Of a stretch of DNA of 64,000 nt, positions 26,644-37,689 are shown in pieces. Position 1 is the first letter of the stretch; every line of letters begins with the position of its first letter. The stretch spans positions 248,001 through 312,000 of the forward strand of contig NZ_QNUM01000001.1 of the NCBI RefSeq assembly GCF_003574655.1, in the 5' to 3' direction. The position numbers and the translations under genes were made by a program. The notes beneath the pieces were generated by a model. It ran no database searches. It saw nothing but the letters and a program-made list of their open reading frames with translations, and had not been told where the DNA came from. The stretch is from Cohaesibacter haloalkalitolerans (lineage in GTDB: Bacteria; Pseudomonadota; Alphaproteobacteria; Rhizobiales; Cohaesibacteraceae).

Positions 26644-27870
26644 TCAAACGGCGCCATAGTCTTCGTTGTCCTGCTTCACCGCATTGAAGAAATCGAGCAG
26701 CAGATCGTAATCGGCGGCGCTGACACGGCTCCAGTTGGGAATGAAGGGCACTTCCATCGGATTGTCCATATAGGCGGCACCGGCTTCGACGATGTTGGCG
26801 GCAAACAGCTCGCAGCTGCGCTCCTCTACGTGGCGATCGGTGTGCAGGCCGTTCATCATGGCGTCATTGTAATAGGTCTCGACCATGTCCAGCGACAGGC
26901 GCAGATAGGTTGCCTTGAGCGTGCGGAAGAACTCGCCCGAGAAGATCACGCCATCAATCGCCAGCTTGCGATAGAGCGCCTTGGCGATGTCGGTGGACAT
27001 GCGCGACAGGCCCGCCGAGGCGTCTTCCTCGGACAGGGGCTGGTGCTTGTGATCATAGATATCGGCGATTTCCACCTGACAGACCGCCTTGGAGGAGAAA
27101 TTGCGATGCACCTCGGACAGGACACCGATTTCCAGCCCCCAGTCGGACGGAATGCGCATATCCGGCAGCATGTAGGTGCGCATGGCAAATTCACCGGCCA
27201 GCGGATAGCGGAAGGCCTGCAGATATTCCAGATATTCGTTGTTGCCGATCAGCTTGCGCAGCGCCAGCAGCAGCGGCGTGATGAACAGCCGGGTCACGCG
27301 ACCATTGAGCTTGCCGTCGGCGATGCGAGGGTAAAAGCCCTTGCAGAACTGGTAGGAGAAGTTGGGATTGGCCACCGGATAGACCAGCCGGGCCAGCATT
27401 TCCTTGTTGTAGGTGATGATGTCGCAATCATGCAGCGCCACCACGTCGCTGTTCTTGGCCGACAGGACGTAGCCCATGCAATACCAGACATTGCGCCCCT
27501 TGCCGGGTTCGGTCGGCGCAAGGCCCAATGCCTTCAGCCGGGCGTCGACAGCCTTCAGGCGCGGGCCGTCATTCCACAGCACCACATGGTCCTGCGGCAG
27601 GCGGGCGAAATACTGCTTGGCATAGCGATACTGCGCTTCATCAGCACGATCCAGCCCGATCACGATCTGGTTGATGAATTTGGCCTTGGCCAGCTCATCA
27701 AGGATATTGGCAAGGGCAGGCTGTTCGAGCTCGGAGAACAGGGAAGGCAGAATCAGCGTGATTTTCCTGTTCTGGGCGTATTGTTCCAGAATGCGTTCCA
27801 TATTCTCCGCCGATGCGGTCGGAAAATGATGCAGGGTCGCAACCTTGCCATTCTGATGAAAATCTCCCAT
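26644..27870 (-). CDS. gpgS: Glucosyl-3-phosphoglycerate synthase-like glycosyltransferase
   Basis: A 408-residue GT-A type glycosyltransferase. After the Rossmann-like start (ITLILPSLFSELEQPAL) come INQIVIGLDRADE and the metal-binding SDVVALHDCDIITY near residue 147. Further conserved stretches are AFRYPLAGEFAMRTYMLPDMRIPSDWGLEIGVLSE (the acceptor region) and VCQVEIADIYDHKHQPLS. These match the bacterial/archaeal enzymes that move glucose from an NDP-glucose to 3-phosphoglycerate. The next gene upstream is a phosphatase of the mannosyl-3-phosphoglycerate phosphatase family, exactly the partner needed to release glucosylglycerate, a compatible solute. Donor specificity is inferred, not shown. 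Confidence 0.8.
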   Translation of the reverse strand: MGDFHQNGKVATLHHFPTASAENMERILEQYAQNRKITLILPSLFSELEQPALANILDELAKAKFINQIVIGLDRADEAQYRYAKQYFARLPQDHVVLWNDGPRLKAVDARLKALGLAPTEPGKGRNVWYCMGYVLSAKNSDVVALHDCDIITYNKEMLARLVYPVANPNFSYQFCKGFYPRIADGKLNGRVTRLFITPLLLALRKLIGNNEYLEYLQAFRYPLAGEFAMRTYMLPDMRIPSDWGLEIGVLSEVHRNFSSKAVCQVEIADIYDHKHQPLSEEDASAGLSRMSTDIAKALYRKLAIDGVIFSGEFFRTLKATYLRLSLDMVETYYNDAMMNGLHTDRHVEERSCELFAANIVEAGAAYMDNPMEVPFIPNWSRVSAADYDLLLDFFNAVKQDNEDYGAV

Positions 27871-27899
27871 GAGAGGCTCCCTTCCTTGAAAATGATCGA

Positions 27900-28703
27900 T
27901 TAAGCCAGCGATTGCAGATCGCTCGGGCCAATAAATTTCAGTATCGCTTCATTCCAGCCAACGGGGCCAGCGGCTTTGGTGCGGATGATGCGGCCGTCAT
28001 CCTCACCCGACAGATGGGGCAGGGGGCAGCCCTCAGGGTTGTCGATAATGACCCCGATATCCGCAGCTTCCAGCATTTCAATGTCATTGGCCGCATCGCC
28101 AAGCGCAATGGTCGTCACCGCACCCGGTTCCTCGGAAAGGTCCGCCATCAGCCGGGTCATCTGGTCGGCCTTGGTAGCCCCGAAAGACAGCGTGTAGTAG
28201 CGACCACCCTGTCGCGCCTTCAGGCCCCTGGTTTCAAGATAGGTCTCGAAACGCCGCTTCTCATCGATGGTGCCGGAAAAAACACCCGGTTCGGAGAAAA
28301 GACGTCGACCAGCCAGTGCGGCCTTGTCCATAGACAGGCCGGTGCGGGCTGAAATCTCTTCGATGCTCCAGTCGCCAAAACCGGCAAAGAGGCGGCGCAA
28401 TTCGGCAGGCATCCCTTGCAGGATCGCCCGAAGGCGCTGGTAATCGCTGTCGGCGCTCACAAGGCTTTCCGGGTCGGCCCCGGCAGGCAACAGCCCGGCT
28501 CCGTTCTCGACGATCGCCGGGCAATGGGCAAAGCCCAGTTCGGTGCGCAAGGGGGCAATTTCGAAGGCGGTCTTGCTGGAGGCCAGAATGAGCGGAATGG
28601 CCCGTTTGTGCAGCAGCGCCAGCGCCGGTCTGGCCGGGGCGTAGGAGTAGCTGGCGTGATCCAGCAAGGTTCCATCGAGATCGGTAAAAATGACGAAGGA
28701 CAT
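27900..28703 (-). CDS. gpgP: HAD phosphatase, glucosyl-/mannosyl-3-phosphoglycerate phosphatase family
   Basis: A 267-residue HAD-superfamily (Cof/MPGP type) hydrolase. Motif I is FTDLDGTLLDH with both catalytic aspartates, motif II is LILASSKTAFE, and motif IV is TIALGDAANDIEML. ENGAGLLPAG and GAVTTIALGDA fit the MPGP subgroup rather than general Cof proteins. With the adjacent GpgS-like enzyme it would remove the phosphate from glucosyl-3-phosphoglycerate to give glucosylglycerate, used by several marine and nitrogen-starved bacteria as an osmolyte. It is the first gene of the three-gene minus-strand group. Confidence 0.83.
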   Translation of the reverse strand: MSFVIFTDLDGTLLDHASYSYAPARPALALLHKRAIPLILASSKTAFEIAPLRTELGFAHCPAIVENGAGLLPAGADPESLVSADSDYQRLRAILQGMPAELRRLFAGFGDWSIEEISARTGLSMDKAALAGRRLFSEPGVFSGTIDEKRRFETYLETRGLKARQGGRYYTLSFGATKADQMTRLMADLSEEPGAVTTIALGDAANDIEMLEAADIGVIIDNPEGCPLPHLSGEDDGRIIRTKAAGPVGWNEAILKFIGPSDLQSLA

Positions 28704-28891
28704 ATCCTGCCTGACGGTTGGCCTGTTACGGCGCGCAAAAACATTAGTAAGTAGATAGCACTAATTCTGAATCGACACCAGACAGGCCAAAACCCAGACA
28801 GGCCAAAACCATGAACGGAAGGCGCTCCTGCGCAATCTGCAACCGCCCTGTCACCATGCCCCTGTTGTCTTGCAGCCATGGTACGGTCTGA

Positions 28892-29485
28892 TCATTGCGT
28901 GCGCGTGACCCGTCTCATGGTCAGGTTGATCCGCCCGGGTTCCTTCAGCAACAGCGAGGTTCCCGGATAGATCCTGTCGATGCCGTGGTAGGCCAGCCGG
29001 TCCTCGCCATCGAGAATGAAGAGATCGCCTGACCTGAGGGTATAACTCCTGGTGGGGTCCTTTCGTTCCCTGCCACCGAGACGAAAGCGGGCATCGTCAC
29101 CCAGCGAGACCGAGAGGATCGGCGCGTCGAAATCCTCCTCATCATTGTCCACATGCAATCCCATTCTGGCGTCCGGGCTGTAATGGTTGATGAGGCAGGC
29201 TTCAGGGGAAAGGGCATAGCCGGTCGTCTGATCCCACAGATCCAGAAGGCTTTGCGGTATCGGCGGCCATGGCTCGCCGGTGACCGGATGGGTCGGCTGG
29301 TAGCGGTAGCCGGACTTGTCCGAGACCCAGCCAAGCGGGCCGCAATTGCTCATGCGGACAGAGAAGGGCCGCCCCCAGCGCGGCATGGTTGGCGTGAAGA
29401 GGGGCGCCCTTGCGACAAGTGCGCGAATCTCGCCGACAAGGTCCTTCTGGGCCGCGTCATCCAGATAGGCTGGCAAATACTGCAT
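28892..29485 (-). CDS. alkB: Alpha-ketoglutarate-dependent DNA dioxygenase AlkB
   Basis: AlkB reverses 1-methyladenine and 3-methylcytosine damage using iron, oxygen and 2-oxoglutarate. Iron ligands are visible as HVDNDE (H-x-D) and the later AYHGIDRIYPGTS histidine, and the 2-oxoglutarate-binding pair is in RINLTMRRVTR at the C-terminus. NHYSPDARMGLHVD, ILSVSLGDDARFRLGG and GDLFILDGEDR are all standard AlkB elements. The start at 29485 (MQYLP, 197 residues) has AGGGGAG upstream. Start codons at 29512 and 29515 are possible, giving 206-207 residues. No ada gene is adjacent, unlike in E. coli. Confidence 0.92.
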   Translation of the reverse strand: MQYLPAYLDDAAQKDLVGEIRALVARAPLFTPTMPRWGRPFSVRMSNCGPLGWVSDKSGYRYQPTHPVTGEPWPPIPQSLLDLWDQTTGYALSPEACLINHYSPDARMGLHVDNDEEDFDAPILSVSLGDDARFRLGGRERKDPTRSYTLRSGDLFILDGEDRLAYHGIDRIYPGTSLLLKEPGRINLTMRRVTRTQ

Positions 29486-29744
29486 ATCCCCTTGCTCCCC
29501 TTTGATTTTCATCATTACGACCCGACCGGACGCATGCGACTCATCATGGCGTGATTCGTTCCCCGGCAGAATCACCTGATTCGCGCAGCCTTTGCCGCAA
29601 GGAATGTCAGAGATGTGGGGAATTTTTGCCTTTAACCTGACCTTAACTTGCCTGACCCTCTTTATTTTCGCGCATCACTCTTATAAGAGAGGTGCCAATT
29701 TTCAAAAAACGTCGCAAATGCATTCAAAGATGCTGGATTTGCGC

Positions 29745-29773
29745 CTTGCAGTCCGCCTAGACGGCTCCTATAT
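29745..29773 (+). promoter_or_regulatory. RpoH (heat-shock sigma32) promoter of dnaK
   Basis: CTTG at 29745-29748 is followed after exactly 18 bases by CCTATAT at 29767-29773. This matches the alphaproteobacterial RpoH consensus (CTTG, 17-18 bases, CYTATNT) with no mismatch. It sits about 120 bases before the dnaK start. The gene-free interval 29486-29896 otherwise shows only the short leader of dnaK and the alkB upstream region. Confidence 0.72.
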
Positions 29774-29896
29774 GTGCCTTGAATGTAAATCCCAACCCGC
29801 GCAACACTTGCGCATCTTCATGGGGGCTGGGCCGATATATCGGCGCTTATAACCGCTTTTGAAGGGTTTGACCGGCCTGCCGAAAGGAGAAAGAGA

Positions 29897-31816
<1,920 letters not shown>

Positions 31817-31830
31817 TCTGGGTTGAAAAG

Positions 31831-31869
31831 AACAGCACAGCTCGCCAAGGGCTGTGCTGTTCCCTTTTT
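31831..31869 (+). terminator. Rho-independent terminator after dnaK
   Basis: An 11-base-pair stem, AACAGCACAGC with GCTGTGCTGTT, and a nine-base loop is followed by CCC and five T. It lies 15 bases after dnaK and would reduce read-through into fkbM and dnaJ. Confidence 0.85.
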
Positions 31870-31925
31870 GTCAAAAGCTGAAATCCGTTTTCTGTTTTGA
31901 CCAAAGACTCGGAGAGGGCAGCATC

Positions 31926-32828
31926 ATGAGCGAACGGGAACAGCTGGAACCGGCATTTGGTACCTACACCTTGCCACGGCCCCTTGCGGCCTTGCGCAAC
32001 TTTGCCAATGATCGGGGCGCGTCCTATTACGACAAGCGGATTGCATCGCTTATTCGCAGATTGCTCTATTCCATCAGCAAGGCACCGTATGACGTTACGG
32101 TCTTCCGGAACCAGCGCGTCAGGCTTTTCCCCAAAAGCAATCGCTGCGAGAAGAGGGCCTTTGTCGGTCTGTCTTCCTGGGACGATCAGGAACGGGCAGC
32201 CATTGCCGCGGATATCGCACGGCATGACGACCACACACCGTTCGTCTTTCTTGATTGTGGCGCCAACGTCGGCCTTTACAGCCTGTTTGCGCGCGACGAG
32301 ACCCTTGCCAGAGGCAAGATTTTTCGGGGCATGGCGATAGAGCCGGACCCGATCAACCAGAAGAGACTGGCCTTCAATCTGGCCGCATCTGGTGCCCGAG
32401 AGATCATTCTGGCCCCTGTTGCGGTTGGTCGGGAGAATTCAACGGTGCAGTTTGTCAGCGCTGTCAGCAATCGCGGCGAGGCGCATGTACTTACCGGCAA
32501 GGAATCCCTGCCGGAAGGTGCTGTCGTCAGCGTGCCGATGCGTCCGCTTCTCGATCTGCTTGGCGAGCATGGCTTCGATCATATCGATGTCATGAAAATC
32601 GACGTTGAGGGCCACGAGATTCATGCTCTTGAGCCTTTCTTCAAGACGGCGCCGAGAGACCTGTGGCCGCGCAAAATTCTCATCGAGGTCGGGCGCAGTC
32701 AGGTCAGCGAAGCCCTCAAGATGTGCCTGTCGATCGGCTACAAGGTCGAAAAGGCCATTAACATAAACGCATATTTGAGCCTGGAAGCGCCTGAAACGCG
32801 GCTTGCTTCCAGCCAGCCAGGAAACTAG
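31926..32828 (+). CDS. FkbM-family SAM-dependent methyltransferase
   Basis: A 300-residue methyltransferase. The SAM-binding motif [18 protein letters not shown] lies near residue 108, and the FkbM signature [20 protein letters not shown] with the post-I acidic residues follows in the second half. Family members usually methylate sugar or polyketide hydroxyls, but the substrate here is unknown. AGAGGG precedes the ATG at 31926. It lies between dnaK and dnaJ, and its stop is only 4 bases before the dnaJ ATG, so dnaJ translation may be coupled to it. The dnaK-dnaJ pair is normally adjacent, so this looks like an insertion. Confidence 0.85.
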   Translation: MSEREQLEPAFGTYTLPRPLAALRNFANDRGASYYDKRIASLIRRLLYSISKAPYDVTVFRNQRVRLFPKSNRCEKRAFVGLSSWDDQERAAIAADIARHDDHTPFVFLDCGANVGLYSLFARDETLARGKIFRGMAIEPDPINQKRLAFNLAASGAREIILAPVAVGRENSTVQFVSAVSNRGEAHVLTGKESLPEGAVVSVPMRPLLDLLGEHGFDHIDVMKIDVEGHEIHALEPFFKTAPRDLWPRKILIEVGRSQVSEALKMCLSIGYKVEKAININAYLSLEAPETRLASSQPGN

Positions 32829-32832
32829 ACGC

Positions 32833-33957
32833 ATGTCCAAAGCCGATTATTACGAAACGCTAGGGGTGTCCCGTGGGGCTGACGACAAGGAATTGAAGAG
32901 CGCCTTCCGCAAGAAGGCCATGCAGTTTCACCCCGATCGCAATCCGGACAACCCGGATGCGGAAGCGCGTTTCAAGGAAGTCAACGAGGCCTATGAGGTC
33001 CTGAAGGATCGCGAGAAGCGCGCAGCCTATGATCGCTATGGCCATGCGGCCTTTGAACAGGGCGGCATGGGCCAGGGCTTTGGCAATGACTTCGGCTCCT
33101 CCATGTCCGATATCTTCGAGGATATCTTCGGCGACATGATGGGTGGAGGCAGACGGTCGCGTGGGCGCGAGCGTGGGGCCGACTTGCGCTACAACATGGA
33201 GATCACCCTTGAAGAGGCCTTTCACGGCAAGACTGCCGAGATCGAAGTGCCGACATCGGTGACCTGCAAATCCTGCTCCGGCAACGGCGCCAAACCCGGC
33301 ACCTCTCCCAAACCATGCCCGACCTGTGGCGGGATGGGCAAGGTCCGTGCGACGCAGGGCTTTTTCACCGTGGAACGCACCTGCCCGAACTGTCATGGCC
33401 GTGGGGAAATCATCGATGATCCGTGCGACAGCTGTGGCGGCGTCGGCCGGACCACGGAAAACCGTACGCTTTCGGTCAACATTCCGGCCGGGATCGAAGA
33501 CGGCACCCGCATTCGTCTGTCCGGCGAAGGCGAAGCCGGTGTCAGGGGAGGGCCTCCGGGCGACCTCTATATCTTCCTGACGCAGAAGCCGCATGATCTG
33601 TTCCAGCGGGACGGCGCCGACATCTTCTGCCGCGTGCCGATTTCCATTACCACCGCCATTCTGGGCGGCCAGTTCGAGGTTCCGACCGTTGATGGCGGCA
33701 AGACCCGTGTGCGCGTGCCGGAAGGCACCCAGAGCGGCAAACAGTTCCGTCTGCGCGGCAAGGGCATGCCGGTGCTGCGCAGCCAGCAGTATGGTGACAT
33801 GTATATTCAGGTGGAAGTCGAGACGCCGCGCAAGCTGACCAAGCGCCAGCGCGAGCTGATACAGGAATTCGATTCGCTGACTAGCGCAGACAATCATCCC
33901 GACAGCACAGGCTTCTTTGCCAAGGTGAAGGATTTCATCGAGCGCATCAGTGAATAG
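32833..33957 (+). CDS. dnaJ: Chaperone protein DnaJ (Hsp40)
   Basis: DnaK co-chaperone of 374 residues. The J domain starts [16 protein letters not shown] and has the HPD tripeptide in [15 protein letters not shown] Gly/Phe-rich linker ([15 protein letters not shown]) follows. The four CxxCxGxG zinc repeats are [27 protein letters not shown] and CDSCGGVGR, followed by the C-terminal substrate-binding domains. The start was placed at MSKADYY because it is the domain start and AGGAAA precedes it. It is followed by a strong hairpin terminator. Confidence 0.98.
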   Translation: MSKADYYETLGVSRGADDKELKSAFRKKAMQFHPDRNPDNPDAEARFKEVNEAYEVLKDREKRAAYDRYGHAAFEQGGMGQGFGNDFGSSMSDIFEDIFGDMMGGGRRSRGRERGADLRYNMEITLEEAFHGKTAEIEVPTSVTCKSCSGNGAKPGTSPKPCPTCGGMGKVRATQGFFTVERTCPNCHGRGEIIDDPCDSCGGVGRTTENRTLSVNIPAGIEDGTRIRLSGEGEAGVRGGPPGDLYIFLTQKPHDLFQRDGADIFCRVPISITTAILGGQFEVPTVDGGKTRVRVPEGTQSGKQFRLRGKGMPVLRSQQYGDMYIQVEVETPRKLTKRQRELIQEFDSLTSADNHPDSTGFFAKVKDFIERISE

Positions 33958-33983
33958 CCGCCATGGCAGTCCAGTCGTTTGAA

Positions 33984-34014
33984 AAGGAGATATCCAGCGG
34001 ATATCTCCTTTTTT
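33984..34014 (+). terminator. Rho-independent terminator after dnaJ
   Basis: A 12-base-pair stem, AAGGAGATATCC with GGATATCTCCTT, and an AGC loop is followed by TTTT. It closes the dnaK-fkbM-dnaJ cluster. Confidence 0.92.
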
Positions 34015-34222
34015 ATTGGACATGTCTTTGCAGCCGTTCGCTGCGGGGTCAATTCGTCAAAATTTCAATGTCTCTTGCGCAGCCGGTCTTTTCTCTGACA
34101 TAGTTAGACCTTACATGTTTATTGGCAGTTTATTTTGTCTGGTGCGAAGATGTTTCATGCACCAATTGGCCTTCCGGTCAGGTGTGCTCCCACCCCCGGA
34201 GTGATGTGATTTTGAGGATCCA

Positions 34223-34825
34223 ATGCTCAAACAATTGCGAAATCATCCTTTAAAAGACCATATTCCGGACGAAATCCGCTTTTTGCGCCAGTGGTTTGAC
34301 AATCCGATCAAGACCGGTGCGGTTGCTCCTTCGAGCCCGGCGCTGGCCCGCAAGATGGCCTCCTACATTCCCGACGACCTGCAAGGTCCGGTGTTGGAAC
34401 TCGGCCCGGGAACCGGCGTGGTCACCCATGCTGTCCTGCAGCGCGGTGTCGATCCGTCGCGGGTACTGGCCGTCGAATATTCCAGCGACTTCGTCGCGAT
34501 GCTGCGCGATCGCTTCGCCGGGGTATCGGTGATCGAGGGAGACGCCTATGATTTCGAGACGATACGGCAGAATCACATCCGCGAACCGCTGACAGCCGTC
34601 GTGTCCAGCCTGCCGCTTTTCACCAAACCCAAGCCAATGCGCAAGCGGCTCATTTCGCTCTGCCTTGATGCTCTGGCACCCGGTGCACCATTCATCCAGT
34701 TTTCCTACGCCCTCGTGCCGCCAGTGCCCGAGAAGGAAGGCAATTTCACGATCGAAACAAGCAACTGGATACTGGGGAACCTGCCACCCGCCAGAGTCTG
34801 GGTCTATCGACGCCCGGTGAATTGA
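34223..34825 (+). CDS. pmtA: Phospholipid N-methyltransferase PmtA (rhizobial type)
   Basis: A soluble SAM-dependent enzyme of 200 residues that converts phosphatidylethanolamine towards phosphatidylcholine. Key stretches are FLRQWFDNPIKTGAVAPSS, the SAM motif VLELGPGTGVVTHAVL, LAVEYSSDFVAMLRDRF and the catalytic-region VSSLPLFTKPKPMR, followed by FIQFSYALVPPVP. The position directly after dnaJ and before pyrF is the classical rhizobial arrangement. Phosphatidylcholine synthesis by this route is expected in this organism. Confidence 0.9.
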   Translation: MLKQLRNHPLKDHIPDEIRFLRQWFDNPIKTGAVAPSSPALARKMASYIPDDLQGPVLELGPGTGVVTHAVLQRGVDPSRVLAVEYSSDFVAMLRDRFAGVSVIEGDAYDFETIRQNHIREPLTAVVSSLPLFTKPKPMRKRLISLCLDALAPGAPFIQFSYALVPPVPEKEGNFTIETSNWILGNLPPARVWVYRRPVN

Positions 34826-34995
34826 GAATCCGGCCAAAAGTCAGGCTCGCCTTGCCCTTATCCTGGCAGACGCTTGCGCAACAGGTCGCAGCCTTGTTGT
34901 CACAAATCTCAAAAGAGGGATTGCACAAGACACCCGTGCAATCCTACTAATGCCTTTAGCACAACACAGCATTCCTCTTGCAAAGGCATATCATC

Positions 34996-35580
34996 ATGCA
35001 GCAAATCCGCCTTCTCTGTTTTGCCGGCTCCATCCGATCCGGCAGTCTCAACCAGCGTCTTGCCGGTGCCATGGCCAAAGAACTGAGCCTTCTGGAGATG
35101 GATGTCACTTTTCTGTCCCTGACAGACTATCCCCTGCCGCTATTCAATGCCGATGACGAGAAGGATAAGGGCCTGCCCGAGAATGCCGTCAAGCTGGCCA
35201 GAATGATCGCGGCACATGATGGCATCTTTATCGCCAGCCCGGAACACAACGGCTCCGTCACACCCTTGCTGAAAAACACGCTGGACTGGATATCCCGTGT
35301 CCCGGTGCAAGCGCGGGGGCCATTTTCCGGCCCTGTCTATGCAATCGGGGCTGCGTCACCGGGCAAACTGGGCGGCATGCGCTCGCTGGCTCATTTGCGC
35401 GATATCCTGACCGCTCTGGGCGCCCTGACCATTCCCGAGCAGATCAGCGTCAGCGCCGCTCATGAGGCCTTTGATGCCAAAGGCAGCCTGAAAGATGATC
35501 GGGATGCCGCCTTTCTGAGCGCCTGCGCGCGCAACCTCGTTCATCTGGGGCAGAGGAAAAAGCCGCTGGAATGGACCTGA
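34996..35580 (+). CDS. NADPH-dependent FMN reductase family protein
   Basis: A 194-residue flavodoxin-like reductase (chromate/quinone/azo-reductase group). The N-terminal phosphate-binding loop reads FAGSIRSGSLNQRLA, followed by PLPLFNADDE and the FMN-contacting ASPEHNGSVTPLLKNTLDW. These are the hallmarks of the FMN_red family. The physiological acceptor is unknown; quinone reduction is the most common role. The ATG at 34996 follows a weak AAAGG. It lies between pmtA and pyrF in the same direction. Confidence 0.87.
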   Translation: MQQIRLLCFAGSIRSGSLNQRLAGAMAKELSLLEMDVTFLSLTDYPLPLFNADDEKDKGLPENAVKLARMIAAHDGIFIASPEHNGSVTPLLKNTLDWISRVPVQARGPFSGPVYAIGAASPGKLGGMRSLAHLRDILTALGALTIPEQISVSAAHEAFDAKGSLKDDRDAAFLSACARNLVHLGQRKKPLEWT

Positions 35581-35668
35581 CCAAGAAAGCACGCGCCAGA
35601 TCTGGACCTTGGTCGAGTGAAGTGATAAGGCTTTGCAAATTTTTTCCGACCCCAGAGGAGTGCTGCAG

Positions 35669-36379
35669 ATGTCCCTTTCCCCTCGTGACCGCCTGATCGT
35701 TCCGCTCGATGTTCCAAGTGTCGATGATGCCCGCGCCATCATCGCAGATCTCGGAGAGACCGTTTCCTTCTACAAGATCGGATATCAGCTTGGCTATGCC
35801 GGCGGATTTGACCTTGCCCGGGAACTGATTGCCGAGGGCAAGGATGTCTTCATGGACCTGAAGCTGCTGGACATTGACAACACCATCGAAAAGGGCGTTG
35901 CCTCGATCTCGGCAATGGGTGCCAAATTCCTGACCATCCATGCCTATCCCAAGGCGATGCGGTCGGCGGTGGCTGGCAAGGGGAACAGCCGCCTCAATCT
36001 GCTGGGTGTCACGGTTCTGACCTCCATGGATGATGCCGACCTTGTGGATGCGGGCTATCGCTTTACCGCCACCGAACTGGTGGCCAAGCGCGCTGCCGAT
36101 GCCCGAGCAGCTGGCATGGACGGGATTGTCTGTTCGGCACAGGAAGCCGAAGCCATGCGCTCCATCGTCGGACCGGACATGGCCATCGTCACGCCAGGCA
36201 TCCGCCCGGACGGTAGCGATGTCGGAGACCAGAAGCGCGTCATGACCCCTAAGCGGGCAATTGCCGCCGGTGCCGACTATCTGGTGGTCGGGCGTCCGAT
36301 CCTGGCCGCCCATGACCGCAAGGCCATGGCAGCCGAGATTATCGACGACATCAGCGCCGCCCTCGCCGAACGAGCCTGA
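35669..36379 (+). CDS. pyrF: Orotidine 5'-phosphate decarboxylase
   Basis: Catalyses the last step of UMP synthesis, OMP to UMP. The 236-residue protein shows [19 protein letters not shown], the substrate-binding [10 protein letters not shown], the catalytic [14 protein letters not shown] (D-x-K-x-x-D-I-x-N-T), and the phosphate-binding VTPGIRPDG with DYLVVGRPI near the C-terminus. GAGGAG before the ATG at 35669 sets the start. The gene is followed by a perfect 13-base-pair hairpin. Confidence 0.97.
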   Translation: MSLSPRDRLIVPLDVPSVDDARAIIADLGETVSFYKIGYQLGYAGGFDLARELIAEGKDVFMDLKLLDIDNTIEKGVASISAMGAKFLTIHAYPKAMRSAVAGKGNSRLNLLGVTVLTSMDDADLVDAGYRFTATELVAKRAADARAAGMDGIVCSAQEAEAMRSIVGPDMAIVTPGIRPDGSDVGDQKRVMTPKRAIAAGADYLVVGRPILAAHDRKAMAAEIIDDISAALAERA

Positions 36380-36388
36380 GGCCAACAG

Positions 36389-36420
36389 ATCAGTGCTGCA
36401 ACTCTCTTTGCAGCACTGAT
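36389..36420. terminator. Perfect 13-base-pair hairpin between pyrF and the DUF3592 gene
   Basis: ATCAGTGCTGCAA (36389-36401) pairs exactly with TTGCAGCACTGAT (36408-36420) across a six-base loop. It lies between convergent genes. There is no T run on either strand, so it could be a stem that stabilises mRNA ends or an atypical terminator. Confidence 0.55.
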
Positions 36421-36491
36421 TGAAAGGTGCACATCGACAATCGCCAGCATTCTTGCCAAGCGGTTTCAGGCACAAAGCGGCACGCCAAATG

Positions 36492-37124
36492 TCAGGCTGG
36501 CTGTGGCACGAGCCCATTGAACTCGCCGAATCGCCAATTCCGGCGCTGTGTCTTCATCGTGCGCCAATACTGGATTTGCGCCATCATCAGGCTGATGAAC
36601 ATCAACACCAGGCCGGGTGCTATCAATGCATAGACATAGGTCAGCGGATTGGTCTTGAGAAATGATTCCGTCCGATCCTGCGGGTTGACATGGGCGAGCA
36701 CCGTCCGGCCGATAGAATAGGCGGCGATTTGCCGTTTGACCTGACCGGGCGACTTTGAGCGGATCTGCATGAGGGACAATTGATGCCCCGTCATCAGCTT
36801 CCCATTATCGACAAACTGATACTCGATTTTTGCCGTAAAGACAGGAGCCCTATCCTTGTAAGGCATCCGAACGACGTCTGCGCGGGTGATGGTCACCTCA
36901 CGCTGATCCCACCCCTTGATCGTATGAGCCGAGGAAAAATGGGCAAGACCGACAATGAACAGCATGAGGCCGATCATGATCAGGGAAAATCTGATGATGT
37001 CGAAGGACTCGATGCGCCCGGCGCTCCGTTGCCGTGAGTTGACGGCATGGGCCTTGCGATCCCTCGGGGTGGCGTGATGAATACCCTTTGAACCGGGATA
37101 GTGGTATGCGGACTGATAACGCAT
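36492..37124 (-). CDS. DUF3592 domain membrane protein
   Basis: A 210-residue protein with two predicted membrane helices, FSLIMIGLMLFIVGLAHF near residue 50 and VYALIAPGLVLMFISLMMA near residue 170. The domain between them matches DUF3592: a tryptophan-led start (GWDQREVTITRADVV), VFTAKIEYQFVDNGKLMTGHQ, and YSIGRTVLAHVNPQDRTES. The function of the family is unknown; the loop between the helices is probably extracytoplasmic. The first 40 residues are basic and would be cytoplasmic. It is transcribed against pyrF. A CtrA-like site lies about 50 bases upstream of the start. Confidence 0.78.
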   Translation of the reverse strand: MRYQSAYHYPGSKGIHHATPRDRKAHAVNSRQRSAGRIESFDIIRFSLIMIGLMLFIVGLAHFSSAHTIKGWDQREVTITRADVVRMPYKDRAPVFTAKIEYQFVDNGKLMTGHQLSLMQIRSKSPGQVKRQIAAYSIGRTVLAHVNPQDRTESFLKTNPLTYVYALIAPGLVLMFISLMMAQIQYWRTMKTQRRNWRFGEFNGLVPQPA

Positions 37125-37689
37125 GGCATTACTCTCGGCTTTAAAGAAATGATGAATTTATGAAATTATTAATTTTCCATTAAAATATTTATATCACAGC
37201 AATGAATGGAAAGGCGATTCCCCAATTGGAGTCTATCAGTATTTTTTATTAGGCTGATATGACATGGCCATGAAGCCGCCAGTCTATCTATATTTTGGCC
37301 AGTGATTGGCAGAGTCTTCCGCTGACAACTCTACTTAACCTGATGAACCACAGAGTCATCATCTCGCAGGAATGATCATTACTTTCGGAGTGCAGAGTCT
37401 TGCTGACAGAAAAGTCTTTCAGATCCAGAGAAGAACTTTCCATCCCAAGACCTGAGAGTCGGAAAGGCGCCAGAATGCCGGGCTTTGCCACTCCTTTTCT
37501 GAACTCGAGACCCATCAATTCCTTGCAAACCTGGCCGATATTGCCTTGGCGACCATGCGTCGATGCAATTGTCAATTGACCGCTGATCCACTATCATCCG
37601 CTTCAAGTCCGGCGCAGGCCCGGTCCGGTTTGAAACCGCCACCTTCGGTCGTCGGAACGCACTCCCTCTTCAAGCAGCAAGGGTTTCCC
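37125..37689. other. Gene-free AT-rich interval with one CtrA-like site
   Basis: Between the divergent DUF3592 and pyruvyltransferase genes lie 565 bases without a convincing gene. The left 130 bases are strongly AT-rich and contain TTAA-N7-TTAA at 37169-37183, a perfect CtrA-type full site, about 45 bases upstream of the DUF3592 start. A TATCAG/CTGATA inverted repeat lies near 37225-37260. The right half is of average composition and shows nothing clear. Confidence 0.5.
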
